From: Linyphia triangularis
Taxonomy: Eukaryota > Arthropoda > Arachnida > Araneae > Linyphiidae
Direction: 5' to 3'
Length of the DNA stretch: 64,000 nucleotides
NCBI GenBank assembly: GCA_963978545.1
Contig: OZ021732.1
Span: 21,559,521-21,623,520, forward strand
The notes under the pieces were generated by a model that ran no database searches, was not told where the DNA came from, and saw nothing but the letters and a program-made list of their open reading frames with translations. Below, piece by piece: positions 1-14,536 of this stretch (position 1 is its first letter; each line of letters starts with the position of its first letter). The position numbers and the translations under genes are program-made.

Positions 1-3
1 CCC

Positions 4-1825
4 TGATGTTTTCAAATATGTCTACTAAATAGCAGTGTTTATTCTAAATTTGATGAATAGTATTATCATAATGTCGAAGTTAATGAACCATAATGTGATA
101 ACCCATTCTTATAAGATGTTAGTTGAATATTTGGTGCAAGATTGGCATAGAGTATTTCGATGGATGATGTTTGGTCTATATGTGACCCCTCAATTAAGAG
201 TCGATTAAAGAAGGGTATGAGAAAGTGTGATCCTTGGTGTGAAGAGAAGGTAGTAATTAAAATATTTCAATGTTCCCCCTTAATTCAAATCCCTTAATTA
301 TTTTATCATATTTCAATGAATTTCCAAATTTATTCTAAATTTAATATTAAAGTACAGTTTACCACTACGAAGAAGTTAAAAAAACATGGTGTGTTAACCC
401 TTTTCTAATAAAAACAGTTGGTTGAGTAATTGGTGTAAGGATAAAATAGAGTAATTGCGATGATATTTGGTATTTGTGTGACCCTTCAATTTAAACTATT
501 GATAAATGGTATGTGAAAGTGTGACCCCTGGTTATTTAAAAAAATCCCGATGAAAATTCAAAATTAATTATAAATTTAATGAATGAATTAGAATGATCAT
601 ATCGTAGAAGGTAAAAAATTAATGTGTGATTCCTTTTCTACTTTAAGCGGTCAGTGGAATATATAAGTAAAATTTGAGTAGTGCATTACGATTAAATTTG
701 GTATATGTGTGACCCTTATATATTCAGAGTCGATTATTTCATGAAGGGTATGAAAGGTGTGACCCCTCAAATTTTCAAAACGTTTAAAAAAAATTCAACA
801 TTGATTGGTTCTTGCATGTAATAAATGGAATAGAATTATCACAACGTTTAAGGTAACGAAATTAGTGTATGAATCCGTTTCTAATATAAGATATCAGTTA
901 AATAATTGGAGTAAGATATGACAAAGAGTGATACGATGATACTAGATATTTGTGTGACCCCTCAATATAAACTCGATTCCTAAAAGTTATGTGAAGGTGT
1001 GACCCCTGATTGTTTAAAAATATTTCCTTGAAATTTCCGTATTCCTAGTAAAATTTGATGAACGCAGTAGAATTGTCATAACTTTGAAGTTAAAGAACCA
1101 TTATGTGATAACCCATTTTAATATAACTTGTTAGTTGAATAATTGGTGTAAGATCAGAATAGAAAATCACGATGATATTTGGTTATTGTGTGACCCCTCA
1201 ATTTAAACTATTGATAAATGGTATGTGAAGGTGTGACCCCTGATTATTTAAAAATATTTCAATGAAAATTCGAAATTGGTTCTAAATTTAATGAATGAAG
1301 TAGACTGACCATATCGTAGAAGGTAAAGAAATTAATGTTACGATTAACTTTTGTATATGTGTGACCCTTAAATATTCAGAGTAGATTATTTCATGAAGGT
1401 TATGAGAAGGTATGACCCCTCATTTTTTCAAATATGTCAACGAAGTTACAGTATTTATTCTAAATTTGAACAAAATAGAATTATCATAACGTCAAAAGTT
1501 AAAGAACCATGGTGTGACCCATTCTAATATAAGTTGTTAGTTGAATAATTGGTGTAAGACCGTTATAGAACGTCATGATGATGTTTGGTTTTTGTGTGAC
1601 CCCTCAATTTAAACTATTGATAAATGGTATGTGAAGGTGTGGCCCCTGATTGTTTAAAAATATTTCAATATAAATTCAAAATTGATTCTAAATTTAATGA
1701 ATGAAGTAGAATGACCATATCAAAGAAGGTAAAGAAATTGATGTTACGATTAAATTTGGCATATGTGTGACCCTTATATATTCAGAGTCGATTATTTGGT
1801 AATGGTTATGAGAAGGTGTGACCCC
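4..1825. repeat. HOR unit 1 (1822 bp, M1 type C)
   Basis: Complete 8-mer; bases 1-3 belong to the box B of the previous unit. It is 4 bp longer than standard because GATG is doubled at 159-166. M2 reads TATTTCAATG, shared with units 2 and 7. M2's box A is TGTGACCCTT at 477-486, an unusual change in this normally exact box. M8 begins GATTGTTT. Confidence 0.92.
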
Positions 1826-3638
1826 TGATGTTTTCAAATATGTCTACTAAATAGCAGTGTTTATTCTAAATTTGATGAATAGTATTATCATAATGTCGAA
1901 GTTAATGAACCATAATGTGATAACCCATTCTTATAAGATGTTAGTTGAATATTTGGTGCAAGATTGGCATAGAGTATTTCGATGGATGATGTTTGGTCTA
2001 TATGTGACCCCTCAATTAAGAGTCGATTAAAGAAGGGTATGAGAAAGTGTGATCCTTGGTGTGAAGAGAAGGTAGTAATTAAAATATTTCAATGTTCCCC
2101 CTTAATTCAAATCCCTTAATTATTTTATCATATTTCAATGAATTTCCAAATTTATTCTAAATTTAATATTAAAGTACAGTTTACCACTACGAAGAAGTTA
2201 AAAAAACATGGTTTGTTAACCCTTTTCTAATAAAAACAGTTGGTTGAGTAATTGGTGTAAGGATAAAATAGAGTAATTGCGATGATATTTGGTATTTGTG
2301 TGACCCCTCAATTTAAACTATTGATAAATGGTATGTGAAAGTGTGACCCATGGTTATTTAAAAAAATCCCGATGAAAATTCAAAATTAATTATAAATTTA
2401 ATGAATGAATTAGAATGATCATATCGTAGAAGGTAAAGAAATTAATGTGCGATTCCTTTTCTACTTTAAGCGGTCAGTGGAATATATAAGTAAAATTTGA
2501 GTAGTGTATTACGATTAAATTTGGTATATGTGTGACCCTTATATATTCAGAGTCGATTATTTCATGAAGGGTATGAAAGGTGTGACCCCTCAATTTTTCA
2601 AAACGTTTAAAAAAAATTCAACATTGATTGGTTCTTGCATGTAATAAATGGAATAGAATTATCACAACGTTTAAGGTAACGAAATTAGTGTATGAATCCG
2701 TTTCTAATATAAGATATCAGTTAAATAATTGGAGTACGATATGACAAAGAGTGATACGATGATACTAGATATTTGTGTGACCCCTCAATATAAACTCGAT
2801 TCCTAAAAGTTATGTGAAGGTGTGACCCCTGATTGTTTAAAAATATTTCCATGAAATTTCCGTATTCCTAGTAAAATTTGATGAACGCAGTAGAATTGTC
2901 ATAACGTTGAAGTTAAAGAACCATTATGTGATAACCCAACTTGTTATTTGAATAATTGGGGTAAGATCAGAATAGAAAATCACGATGATATTTGGTTATT
3001 TTGTGACCCCTCAATTTAAACTATTGATAAATGGTATGTGAAGGTGTGACCCCTGATTATTTAAAAATATTTCAATGAAAATTCAAAATTGGTTCTAAAT
3101 TTAATGAATGAAGTAGACTGACCATATCGTAGAAGGTAAAGAAATTAATGTTACGATTAACTTTTGTATATGTGTGACCCTTAAATATTCAGAGTAGATT
3201 ATTTCATGAAGGTTATGAGAAGGTATGACCCCTCATTTTTTCAAATATGTCAACCAAGTTACAGTATTTATTCTAAATTTGAACAAAATAGAATTATCAT
3301 AACGTCAAAAGTTAAAGAACCATGGTGTGACCCATTCTAATATAAGTTGTTAGTTGAATAATTGGTGTAAGACCGTTATAGAACGTCATGATGATGTTTG
3401 GTTTTTGTGTGACCCCTCAATTTAAACTATTGATAAATGGTATGTGAAGGTGTGGCCCCTGATTATTTAAAAATATTTCAATATAAATTCAAAATTGATT
3501 CTAAATTTAATGAATGAAGTAGAATGACCATATCAAAGAAGGTAAAGAAATTGATGTTACGATTAAATTTGGCATATGTGTGACCCTTATATATTCAGAG
3601 TCGATTATTTGGTAATGGTTATGAGAAGGTGTGACCCC
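1826..3638. repeat. HOR unit 2 (1813 bp, M1 type C)
   Basis: Complete 8-mer with the doubled GATG at 1981-1988 (+4), one extra base in M3 (GTAAAGAAATTAATGTGCG) and a 10-bp deletion at M5 box C, junction about 2938. Other marks are ATGGTTTGTTAAC, GACCCATGG, GAGTACGATATG, CATAACGTTGAAG, TTATTTGAATAATTGGGG and CAACCAAG. It is nearly a twin of unit 7. Confidence 0.92.
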
Positions 3639-5457
3639 TGGTGTTTTCAAATATGTCTACTAAATATCAGTGTTTATTCTAAATTTGATGAATAGAATTA
3701 TCATAATGTCGAAGTTAATGAACCATAATGTGATAACCCATTCTTATAAGATGTTAGTTGAATATTTGGTGCAAGATTGGCATAGAGTATTTCGATGATG
3801 TTTGGTCTATATGTGACCCCTCAATTAAGAGTCGATTAAAGAAGGGTATGAGAAAGTGTGATCCTTGGTGTGAAGAGAAGGTAGTAATTAAAATATTTAA
3901 ATGTTCCCCCTTAATTCAAATCCCTTAATTATTTTATCATATTTCAATGAATTTCCAAATTTATTCTAAATTTAATATTAAAGTACAGTTTACCACTACG
4001 AAGAAGTTAAAAAAACATGGTGTGTTAACCCTTTTCTAATAAAAACAGTTGGTTGAGTAATTGGTGTAAGGATAAAATAGAGTAATTGCGATGATATTTG
4101 GTATTTGTGTGACCCCTCAATTTAAACTATTGATAAATGGTATGTGAAAGTGTGACCCCTGGTTATTTAAAAAAATCCCGATGAAAATTCAAAATTAATT
4201 ATAAATTTAATGAATGAATTAGAATGATCATATCGTAGAAGGTAAAAAATTAATGTGTGATTCCTTTTCTACTTTAAGCGGTCAGTGGAATATATAAGTA
4301 AAATTTGAGTAGTGCATTACGATTAAATTTGGTATATGTGTGACCCTTATATATTCAGAGTCGATTATTTCATGAAGGGTATGAAAGGTGTGACCCCTCA
4401 AATTTTCAAAACGTTTAAAAAAAATTCAACATTGATTGGTTCTTGCATGTAATAAATGGAATAGAATTATCACAACGTTTAAGGTAACGAAATTAGTGTA
4501 TGAATCCGTTTCTAATATAAGATATCAGTTAAATAATTTGGAGTAAGATATGACAAAGAGTGATACGATGATACTAGATATTTGTGTGACCCCTCAATAT
4601 AAACTCGATTCCTAAAAGTTATGTGAAGGTGTGACCCCTGATTGTTTAAAAATATTTCCTTGAAATTTCCGTATTCCTAGTAAAATTTGATGAACGCAGT
4701 AGAATTGTCATAACTTTGAAGTTAAAGAACCATTATGTGATAACCCATTTTAATATAACTTGTTAGTTGAATAATTGGTGTAAGATCAGAATAGAAAATC
4801 ACGATGATATTTGGTTATTGTGTGACCCCTCAATTTAAACTATTGATAAATGGTATGTGAAGGTGTGACCCCTGATTATTTAAAAATATTTCAATGAAAA
4901 TTCGAAATTGGTTCTAAATTTAATGAATGAAGTAGACTGACCATATCGTAGAAGGTAAAGAAATTAATGTTACGATTAACTTTTGTATATGTGTGACCCT
5001 TAAATATTCAGAGTAGATTATTTCATGAAGGTTATGAGAAGGTATGACCCCTCATTTTTTCAAATATGTCAACGAAGTTACAGTATTTATTCTAAATTTG
5101 AACAAAATAGAATTATCATAACGTCAAAAGTTAAAGAACCATGGTGTGACCCATTCTAATATAAGTTGTTAGTTGAATAATTGGTGTAAGACCGTTATAG
5201 AACGTCATGATGATGTTTGGTTTTTGTGTGACCCCTCAATTTAAACTATTGATAAATGGTATGTGAAGGTGTGGCCCCTGATTATTTAAAAATATTTCAA
5301 TATAAATTCAAAATTGATTCTAAATTTAATGAATGAAGTAGAATGACCATATCAAAGAAGGTAAAGAAATTGATGTTACGATTAAATTTGGCATATATGT
5401 GACCCTTATATATTCAGAGTCGATTATTTGGTAATGGTTATGAGAAGGTGTGACCCC
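3639..5457. repeat. HOR unit 3 (1819 bp, M1 type A)
   Basis: Complete 8-mer. The extra base is a T in M4 (TTT at 4537-4539), shared with units 9 and 12. M8 has GCATATATGTG (A at 5397), shared only with unit 25. Confidence 0.93.
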
Positions 5458-7275
5458 TGGTGTTTTCAAATATGTCTACTAAATATCAGTGTTTATTCTA
5501 AATTTGATGAATAGAATTATCATAATGTCGAAGTTAATGAACCATAATGTGATAACCCATTCTTATAAGATGTTAGTTGAATATTTGGTGCAAGATTGGC
5601 ATAGAGTATTTCGATGATGTTTGGTCTATATGTGACCCCTCAATTAAGAGTCGATTAAAGAAGGGTATGAGAAAGTGTGATCCTTGGTGTGAAGAGAAGG
5701 TAGTAATTAAAATATTTAAATGTTCCCCCTTAATTCAAATCCCTTAATTATTTTATCATATTTCAATGAATTTCCAAATTTATTCTAAATTTAATATTAA
5801 AGTACAGTTTACCACTACGAAGAAGTTAAAAAAACATGGTGTGTTAACCCTTTTCTAATAAAAACAGTTGGTTGAGTAATTGGTGTAAGGATAAAATAGA
5901 GTAATTGCGATGATATTTGGTATTTGTGTGACCCCTCAATTTAAACTATTGATAAATGGTATGTGAAAGTGTGACCCCTGGTTATTTAAAAAAATCCCGA
6001 TGAAAATTCAAAATTAATTATAAATTTAATGAATGAATTAGAATGATCATATCGTAGAAGGTAAAAAATTAATGTGTGATTCCTTTTCTACTTTAAGCGG
6101 TCAGTGGAATATATAAGTAAAATTTGAGTAGTGCATTACGATTAAATTTGGTATATGTGTGACCCTTATATATTCAGAGTCGATTATTTCATGAAGGGTA
6201 TGAAAGGTGTGACCCCTCAAATTTTCAAAAAGTTTAAAAAAAATTCAACATTGATTGGTTCTTGCATCTAATAAATGGAATAGAATTATCACAACGTTTA
6301 AGGTAACGAAATTAGTGTATGAATCCGTTTCTAATATAAGATATCAGTTAAATAATTGGAGTAAGATATGACAAAGAGTGATACGATGATACTAGATATT
6401 TGTGTGACCCCTCAATTTAAACTCGATTCCTAAAAGTTATGTGAAGGTGTGACCCCTGATTGTTTAAAAATATTTCCTTGAAATTTCCGTATTCCTAGTA
6501 AAATTTGATGAACGCAGTAGAATTGTCATAACTTTGAAGTTAAAGAACCATTATGTGATAACCCATTTTAATATAACTTGTTAGTTGAATAATTGGTGTA
6601 AGATCAGAATAGAAAATCACGATGATATTTGGTTATTGTGTGACCCCTCAATTTAAACTATTGATAAATGGTATGTGAAGGTGTGACCCCTGATTATTTA
6701 AAAATATTTCAATGAAAATTCGAAATTGGTTCTAAATTTAATGAATGAAGTAGACTGACCATATCGTAGAAGGTAAAGAAATTAATGTTACGATTAACTT
6801 TTGTATATGTGTGACCCTTAAATATTCAGAGTAGATTATTTCATGAAGGTTATGAGAAGGTATGACCCCTCATTTTTTCAAATATGTCAACGAAGTTACA
6901 GTATTTATTCTAAATTTGAACAAAATAGAATTATCATAACGTCAAAAGTTAAAGAACCATGGTGTGACCCATTCTAATATAAGTTGTTAGTTGAATAATT
7001 GGTGTAAGACCGTTATAGAACGTCATGATGATGTTTGGATTTTGTGTGACCCCTCAATTTAAACTATTGATAAATGGTATGTGAAGGTGTGGCCCCTGAT
7101 TATTTAAAAATATTTCAATATAAATTCAAAATTGATTCTAAATTTAATGAATGAAGTAGAATGACCATATCAAAGAAGGTAAAGAAATTGATGTTACGAT
7201 TAAATTTGGCATATGTGTGACCCTTATATATTCAGAGTCGATTATTTGGTAATGGTTATGAGAAGGTGTGACCCC
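5458..7275. repeat. HOR unit 4 (1818 bp, M1 type A)
   Basis: Complete 8-mer with several private substitutions: A at 6231 and C at 6268 in M4, T at 6417 just after M4's box A, and A at 7039 in M7. This is more private change than in most units. Confidence 0.93.
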
Positions 7276-9093
7276 TGGTGTTTTCAAATATTTCTACTAA
7301 ATATCAGTGTTTATTCTAAATTTGATGAATAGAATTATCATAATGTCGAAGTTAATGAACCATAATGTGATAACCCATTCTTATAAGATGTTAGTTGAAT
7401 ATTTGGTGCAAGATTGGCATAGAGTATTTCGATGATGTTTGGTCTATATGTGACCCCTCAATTAAGAGTCGATTAAAGAAGGGTATGAGAAAGTGTGATC
7501 CTTGGTGTGAAGAGAAGGTAGTAATTAAAATATTTAAATGTTCCCCCTTAATTCAAATCCCTTAATTATTTTATCATATTTCAATGAATTTCCAAATTTA
7601 TTCTAAATTTAATATTAAAGTACAGTTTACCACTACGAAGAAGTTAAAAAAACATGGTGTGTTAACCCTTTTCTAATAAAAACAGTTGGTTGAGTAATTG
7701 GTGTAAGGATAAAATAGAGTAATTGCGATGATATTTGGTATTTGTGTGACCCCTCAATTTAAACTATTGATAAATGGTATGTGAAAGTGTGACCCCTGGT
7801 TATTTAAAAAAATCCCGATGAAAATTCAAAATTAATTATAAATTTAATGAATGAATTAGAATGATCATATCGTAGAAGGTAAAAAATTAATGTGTGATTC
7901 CTTTTCTACTTTAAGCGGTCAGTGGAATATATAAGTAAAATTTGAGTAGTGCATTACGATTAAATTTGGTATATGTGTGACCCTTATATATTCAGAGTCG
8001 ATTATTTCATGAAGGGTATGAAAGGTGTGACCCCTCAAATTTTCAAAACGTTTAAAAAAAATTCAACATTGATTGGTTCTTGCATGTAATAAATGGAATA
8101 GAATTATCACAACGTTTAAGGTAACGAAATTAGTGTATGAATCCGTTTCTAATATAAGATATCAGTTAAATAATTGGAGTAAGATATGACAAAGAGTGAT
8201 ACGATGATACTAGATATTTGTGTGACCCCTCAATATAAACTCGATTCCTAAAAGTTATGTGAAGGTGTGACCCCTGATTGTTTAAAAATATTTCCTTGAA
8301 ATTTCCGTATTCCTAGTAAAATTTGATGAACGCAGTAGAATTGTCATAACTTTGAAGTTAAAGAACCATTATGTGATAACCCATTTTAATATAACTTGTT
8401 AGTTGAATAATTGGTGTAAGATCAGAATAGAAAATCACGATGATATTTGGTTATTGTGTGACCCCTCAATTTAAACTATTGATAAATGGTATGTGAAGGT
8501 GTGACCCCTGATTATTTAAAAATATTTCAATGAAAATTCGAAATTGGTTCTAAATTTAATGAATGAAGTAGACTGACCATATCGTAGAAGGTAAAGAAAT
8601 TAATGTTACGATTAACTTTTGTATATGTGTGACCCTTAAATATTCAGAGTAGATTATTTCATGAAGGTTATGAGAAGGTATGACCCCTCATTTTTTCAAA
8701 TATGTCAACGAAGTTACAGTATTTATTCTAAATTTGAACAAAATAGAATTATCATAACGTCAAAAGTTAAAGAACCATGGTGTGACCCATTCTAATATAA
8801 GTTGTTAGTTGAATAATTGGTGTAAGACCGTTATAGAACGTCATGATGATGTTTGGTTTTTGTGTGACCCCTCAATTTAAACTATTGATAAATGGTATGT
8901 GAAGGTGTGGCCCCTGATTATTTAAAAATATTTCAATATAAATTCAAAATTGATTCTAAATTTAATGAATGAAGTAGAATGACCATATCAAAGAAGGTAA
9001 AGAAATTGATGTTACGATTAAATTTGGCATATGTGTGACCCTTATACATTCAGAGTCGATTATTTGGTAATGGTTATGAGAAGGTGTGACCCC
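7276..9093. repeat. HOR unit 5 (1818 bp, M1 type A)
   Basis: Complete 8-mer. M1 has a private TTTCTAC in place of TGTCTAC (7292). M6 is the TTCGAAATTGG form and M8 ends with CTTATACATTC, the form that usually precedes a type B M1, as it does here. Confidence 0.93.
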
Positions 9094-10901
9094 TGATGTT
9101 TTCAAATATGTCTTCTAAATAGCAGTGTTTATTCTAAATTTGATGAATAGAATTATCATAATGTCGAAGTTAATGAACCATAATGTGATAACCCATTCTT
9201 ATAAGATGTTAGTTGAATATTTGGTGCAAGATTGGCATAGAGTATTTCGATGATGTTTGGTCTATATGTGACCCCTCAATTAAGAGTCGATTAAAGAAGG
9301 GTATGAGAAAGTGTGATCCTTGGTGTGAAGAGAAGGTAGTAATTAAAATATTTAAATGTTCCCCCTTAATTCAAATCCCTTAATTATTTTATCATATTTC
9401 AATGAATTTCCAAATTTATTCTAAATTTAATATTAAAGTACAGTTTACCACTACGAAGAAGTTAAAAAAACATGGTGTGTTAACCCTTTTCTAATAAAAA
9501 CAGTTGGTTGAGTAATTGGTGTAAGGATAAAATAGAGTAATTGCGATGATATTTGGTATTTGTGTGACCCCTCAATTTAAACTATTGATAAATGGTATGT
9601 GAAAGTGTGACCCCTGGTTATTTAAAAAAATCCCGATGAAAATTCAAAATTAATTATAAATTTAATGAATGAATTAGAATGATCATATCGTAGAAGGTAA
9701 AAAATTAATGTGTGATTCCTTTTCTACTTTAAGCGGTCAGTGGAATATATAAGTAAAATTTGAGTAGTGCATTACGATTAAATTTGGTATATGTGTGACC
9801 CTTATATATTCAGAGTCGATTATTTCATGAAGGGTATGAAAGGTGTGACCCCTCAAATTTTCAAAACGTTTAAAAAAAATTCAACATTGATTGGTTCTTG
9901 CATGTAATAAATGGAATAGAATTATCACAACGTTTAAGGTAACGAAATTAGTGTATGAATCCGTTTCTAATATAAGATATCAGTTAAATAATTGGAGTAA
10001 GATATGACAAAGAGTGATACGATGATACTAGATATTTGTGTGACCCCTCAATATAAACTCGATTCCTAAAAGTTATGTGAAGGTGTGACCCCTGATTGTT
10101 TAAAAATATTTCCATGAAATTTCCGTATTCCTAGTAAAATTTGATGAACGCAGTAGAATTGTCATAACGTTGAAGTTAAAGAACCATTATGTGATAACCC
10201 AACTTGTTATTTGAATAATTAGGGTAAGATCAGAATAGAAAATCACGATGATATTTGGTTATTTTGTGACCCCTCAATTTAAACTATTGATAAATGGTAT
10301 GTGAAGGTGTGACCCCTGATTATTTAAAAATATTTCAATGAAAATTCAAAATTGGTTCTAAATTTAATGAATGAAGTAGACTGACCATATCGTAGAAGGT
10401 AAAGAAATTAATGTTACGATTAACTTTTGTATATGTGTGACCGTTAAATATTCAGAGTAGATAATTTCATGAAGGTTATGAGAAGGTATGACCCCTCATT
10501 TTTTCAAATATGTCAACGAAGTTACAGTATTTATTCTAAATTTGAACAAAATAGAATTATCATAACGTCAAAAGTTAAAGAACCATGGTGTGACCCATTC
10601 TAATATAAGTTGTTAGTTGAATAATTGGTGTAAGACCGTTATAGAACGTCATGATGATGTTTGGTTTTTGTGTGACCCCTCAATTTAAACTATTGATAAA
10701 TGGTATGTGAAGGTGTGGCCCCTGATTGTTTAAAAATATTTCAATATAAATTCAAAATTGATTCTAAATTTAATGAATGAAGTAGAATGACCATATCAAA
10801 GAAGGTAAAGAAATTGATGTTACGATTAAATTTGGCATATGTGTGACCCTTATATATTCAGAGTCGATTATTTGGTAATGGTTATGAGAAGGTGTGACCC
10901 C
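9094..10901. repeat. HOR unit 6 (1808 bp, M1 type B)
   Basis: Complete 8-mer and the shortest unit. It has the 10-bp deletion at M5 box C (junction about 10201) without the GATG doubling. M5 is the CATAACGTTGAAG, TTATTTG form with private ATTAGGGTAAG. M6's box A is TGTGACCGTT (CCGTT at 10441-10445) followed by GATAATTT; both changes are shared with unit 7 only. M8 begins GATTGTTT. Confidence 0.92.
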
Positions 10902-12714
10902 TGATGTTTTCAAATATGTCTACTAAATAGCAGTGTTTATTCTAAATTTGATGAATAGTATTATCATAATGTCGAAGTTAATGAACCATAATGTGATAAC
11001 CCATTCTTATAAGATGTTAGTTGAATATTTGGTGCAAGATTGGCATAGAGTATTTCGATGGATGATGTTTGGTCTATATGTGACCCCTCAATTAAGAGTC
11101 GATTAAAGAAGGGTATGAGAAAGTGTGATCCTTGGTGTGAAGAGAAGGTAGTAATTAAAATATTTCAATGTTCCCCCTTAATTCAAATCCCTTAATTATT
11201 TTATCATATTTCAATGAATTTCCAAATTTATTCTAAATTTAATATTAAAGTACAGTTTACCACTACGAAGAAGTTAAAAAAACATGGTTTGTTAACCCTT
11301 TTCTAATAAAAACAGTTGGTTGAGTAATTGGTGTAAGGATAAAATAGAGTAATTGCGATGATATTTGGTATTTGTGTGACCCCTCAATTTAAACTATTGA
11401 TAAATGGTATGTGAAAGTGTGACCCATGGTTATTTAAAAAAATCCCGATGAAAATTCAAAATTAATTATAAATTTAATGAATGAATTAGAATGATCATAT
11501 CGTAGAAGGTAAAGAAATTAATGTGCGATTCCTTTTCTACTTTAAGCGGTCAGTGGAATATATAAGTAAAATTTGAGTAGTGTATTACGATTAAATTTGG
11601 TATATGTGTGACCCTTATATATTCAGAGTCGATTATTTCATGAAGGGTATGAAAGGTGTGACCCCTCAATTTTTCAAAACGTTTAAAAAAAATTCAACAT
11701 TGATTGGTTCTTGCATGTAATAAATGGAATAGAATTATCACAACGTTTAAGGTAACGAAATTAGTGTATGAATCCGTTTCTAATATAAGATATCAGTTAA
11801 ATAATTGGAGTACGATATGACAAAGAGTGATACGATGATACTAGATATTTGTGTGACCCCTCAATATAAACTCGATTCCTAAAAGTTATGTGAAGGTGTG
11901 ACCCCTGATTGTTTAAAAATATTTCCATGAAATTTCCGTATTCCTAGTAAAATTTGATGAACGCAGTAGAATTGTCATAACGTTGAAGTTAAAGAACCAT
12001 TATGTGATAACCCAACTTGTTATTTGAATAATTGGGGTAAGATCAGAATAGAAAATCACGATGATATTTGGTTATTTTGTGACCCCTCAATTTAAACTAT
12101 TGATAAATGGTATGTGAAGGTGTGACCCCTGATTATTTAAAAATATTTCAATGAAAATTCAAAATTGGTTCTAAATTTAATGAATGAAGTAGACTGACCA
12201 TATCGTAGAAGGTAAAGAAATTAATGTTACGATTAACTTTTGTATATGTGTGACCGTTAAATATTCAGAGTAGATAATTTCATGAAGGTTATGAGAAGGT
12301 ATGACCCCTCATTTTTTCAAATATGTCAACGAAGTTACAGTATTTATTCTAAATTTGAACAAAATAGAATTATCATAACGTCAAAAGTTAAAGAACCATG
12401 GTGTGACCCATTCTATTATAAGTTGTTAGTTGAATAATTGGTGTAAGACCGTTATAGAACGTCATGATGATGTTTGGTTTTTGTGTGACCCCTCAATTTA
12501 AACTATTGATAAATGGTATGTGAAGGTGTGGCCCCTGATTGTTTAAAAATATTTCAATATAAATTCAAAATTGATTCTAAATTTAATGAATGAAGTAGAA
12601 TGACCATATCAAAGAAGGTAAAGAAATTGATGTTACGATTAAATTTGGCATATGTGTGACCCTTATATATTCAGAGTCGATTATTTGGTAATGGTGATGA
12701 GAAGGTGTGACCCC
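10902..12714. repeat. HOR unit 7 (1813 bp, M1 type C)
   Basis: Complete 8-mer with the same set of length changes and substitutions as unit 2: GATG doubling at 11057-11064, 10-bp deletion near 12014, ATGGTTTGTTAAC, GACCCATGG and GAGTACGATATG. Its M6 matches unit 6 (CCGTT at 12254-12258). Private marks are TTCTATTATAAG near 12413 and GGTGATGAG near 12694. Confidence 0.92.
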
Positions 12715-14536
12715 TGATGTTTTCAAATATGTCTACTAAATAGCAGTGTTTATTCTAAATTTGATGAATAGTATTATCATAATGTCGAAGTTAATGAACC
12801 ATAATGTGATAACCCATTCTTATAAGATGTTAGTTGAATATTTGGTGCAAGATTGGCATAGAGTATTTCGATGGATGATGTTTGGTCTATATGTGACCCC
12901 TCAATTAAGAGTCGATTAAAGAAGGGTATGAGAAAGTGTGATAGTTGGTGTGAAGAGAAGGTAGTAATTAAAATATTTAAATGTTCCCCCTTAATTCAAA
13001 TCCCTTAATTATTTTATCATATTTCAATGAATTTCCAAATTTATTCTAAATTTAATATTAAAGTACAGTTTACCACTACGAAGAAGTTAAAAAAACATGG
13101 TGTGTTAACCCTTTTCTAATAAAAACAGTTGGTTGAGTAATTGGTGTAAGGATAAAATAGAGTAATTGCGATGATATTTGGTATTTGTGTGACCCCTCAA
13201 TTTAAACTATTGATAAATGGTATGTGAAAGTGTGACCCCTGGTTATTTAAAAAAATCCCGATGAAAATTCAAAATTAATTATAAATTTAATGAATGAATT
13301 AGAATGATCATATCGTAGAAGGTAAAAAATTAATGTGTGATTCCTTTTCTACTTTAAGCGGTCAGTGGAATATATAAGTAAAATTTGAGTAGTGCATTAC
13401 GATTAAATTTGGTATATGTGTGACCCTTATATATTCAGAGTCGATTATTTCATGAAGGGTATGAAAGGTGTGACCCCTCAAATTTTCAAAACGTTTAAAA
13501 AAAATTCAACATTGATTGGTTCTTGCATGTAATAAATGGAATAGAATTATCACAACGTTTAAGGTAACGAAATTAGTGTATGAATCCGTTTCTAATATAA
13601 GATATCAGTTAAATAATTGGAGTAAGATATGACAAAGAGTGATACGATGATACTAGATATTTGTGTGACCCCTCAATATAAACTCGATTCCTAAAAGTTA
13701 TGTGAAGGTGTGACCCCTGATTGTTTAAAAATATTTCCTTGAAATTTCCGTATTCCTAGTAAAATTTGATGAACGCAGTAGAATTGTCATAACTTTGAAG
13801 TTAAAGAACCATTATGTGATAACCCATTTTAATATAACTTGTTAGTTGAATAATTGGTGTAAGATCAGAATAGAAAATCACGATGATATTTGGTTATTGT
13901 GTGACCCCTCAATTTAAACTATTGATAAATGGTATGTGAAGGTGTGACCCCTGATTATTTAAAAATATTTCAATGAAAATTCAAAATTGGTTCTAAATTT
14001 AATGAATGAAGTAGACTGACCATATCGTAGAAGGTAAAGAAATTAATGTTACGATTAACTTTTGTATATGTGTGACCCTTAAATATTCAGAGTAGATTAT
14101 TTCATGAAGGTTATGAGAAGGTATGACCCCTCATTTTTTCAAATATGTCAACCAAGTTACAGTATTCATTCTAAATTTGAACAAAATAGAATTATCATAA
14201 CGTCAAAAGTTAAAGAACCATGGTGTGACCCATTCTAATATAAGTTGTTAGTTGAATAATTGGTGTAAGACCGTTATAGAACGTCATGATGATGTTTGGT
14301 TTTTGTGTGACCCCTCAATTTAAACTATTGATAAATGGTATGTGAAGGTGTGGCCCCTGATTATTTAAAAATATTTCAATATAAATTCAAAATTGATTCT
14401 AAATTTAATGAATGAAGTAGAATGACCATATCAAAGAAGGTAAAGAAATTGATGTTACGATTAAATTTGGCATATGTGTGACCCTTATATATTCAGAGTC
14501 GATTATTTGGTAATGGTTATGAGAAGGTGTGACCCC
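12715..14536. repeat. HOR unit 8 (1822 bp, M1 type C, mosaic)
   Basis: Complete 8-mer. It begins like units 1, 2 and 7 (type C M1, GATG doubling at 12870-12877) but from M2 on carries the common TATTTAAATG form, so it looks like a crossover product. Private marks are AG at 12943-12944 in the M2 box B (GTGTGATAGTTGG) and C at 14167. M7 is CAACCAAG. Confidence 0.92.

Noticed and set aside
159..175. CENP-B box-like TTCGATGGATG in units with the GATG doubling (1, 2, 7, 8)
   Set aside because: The left half fits TTCG-N4-A but the required CGGG half is missing, and most units lack even the A.
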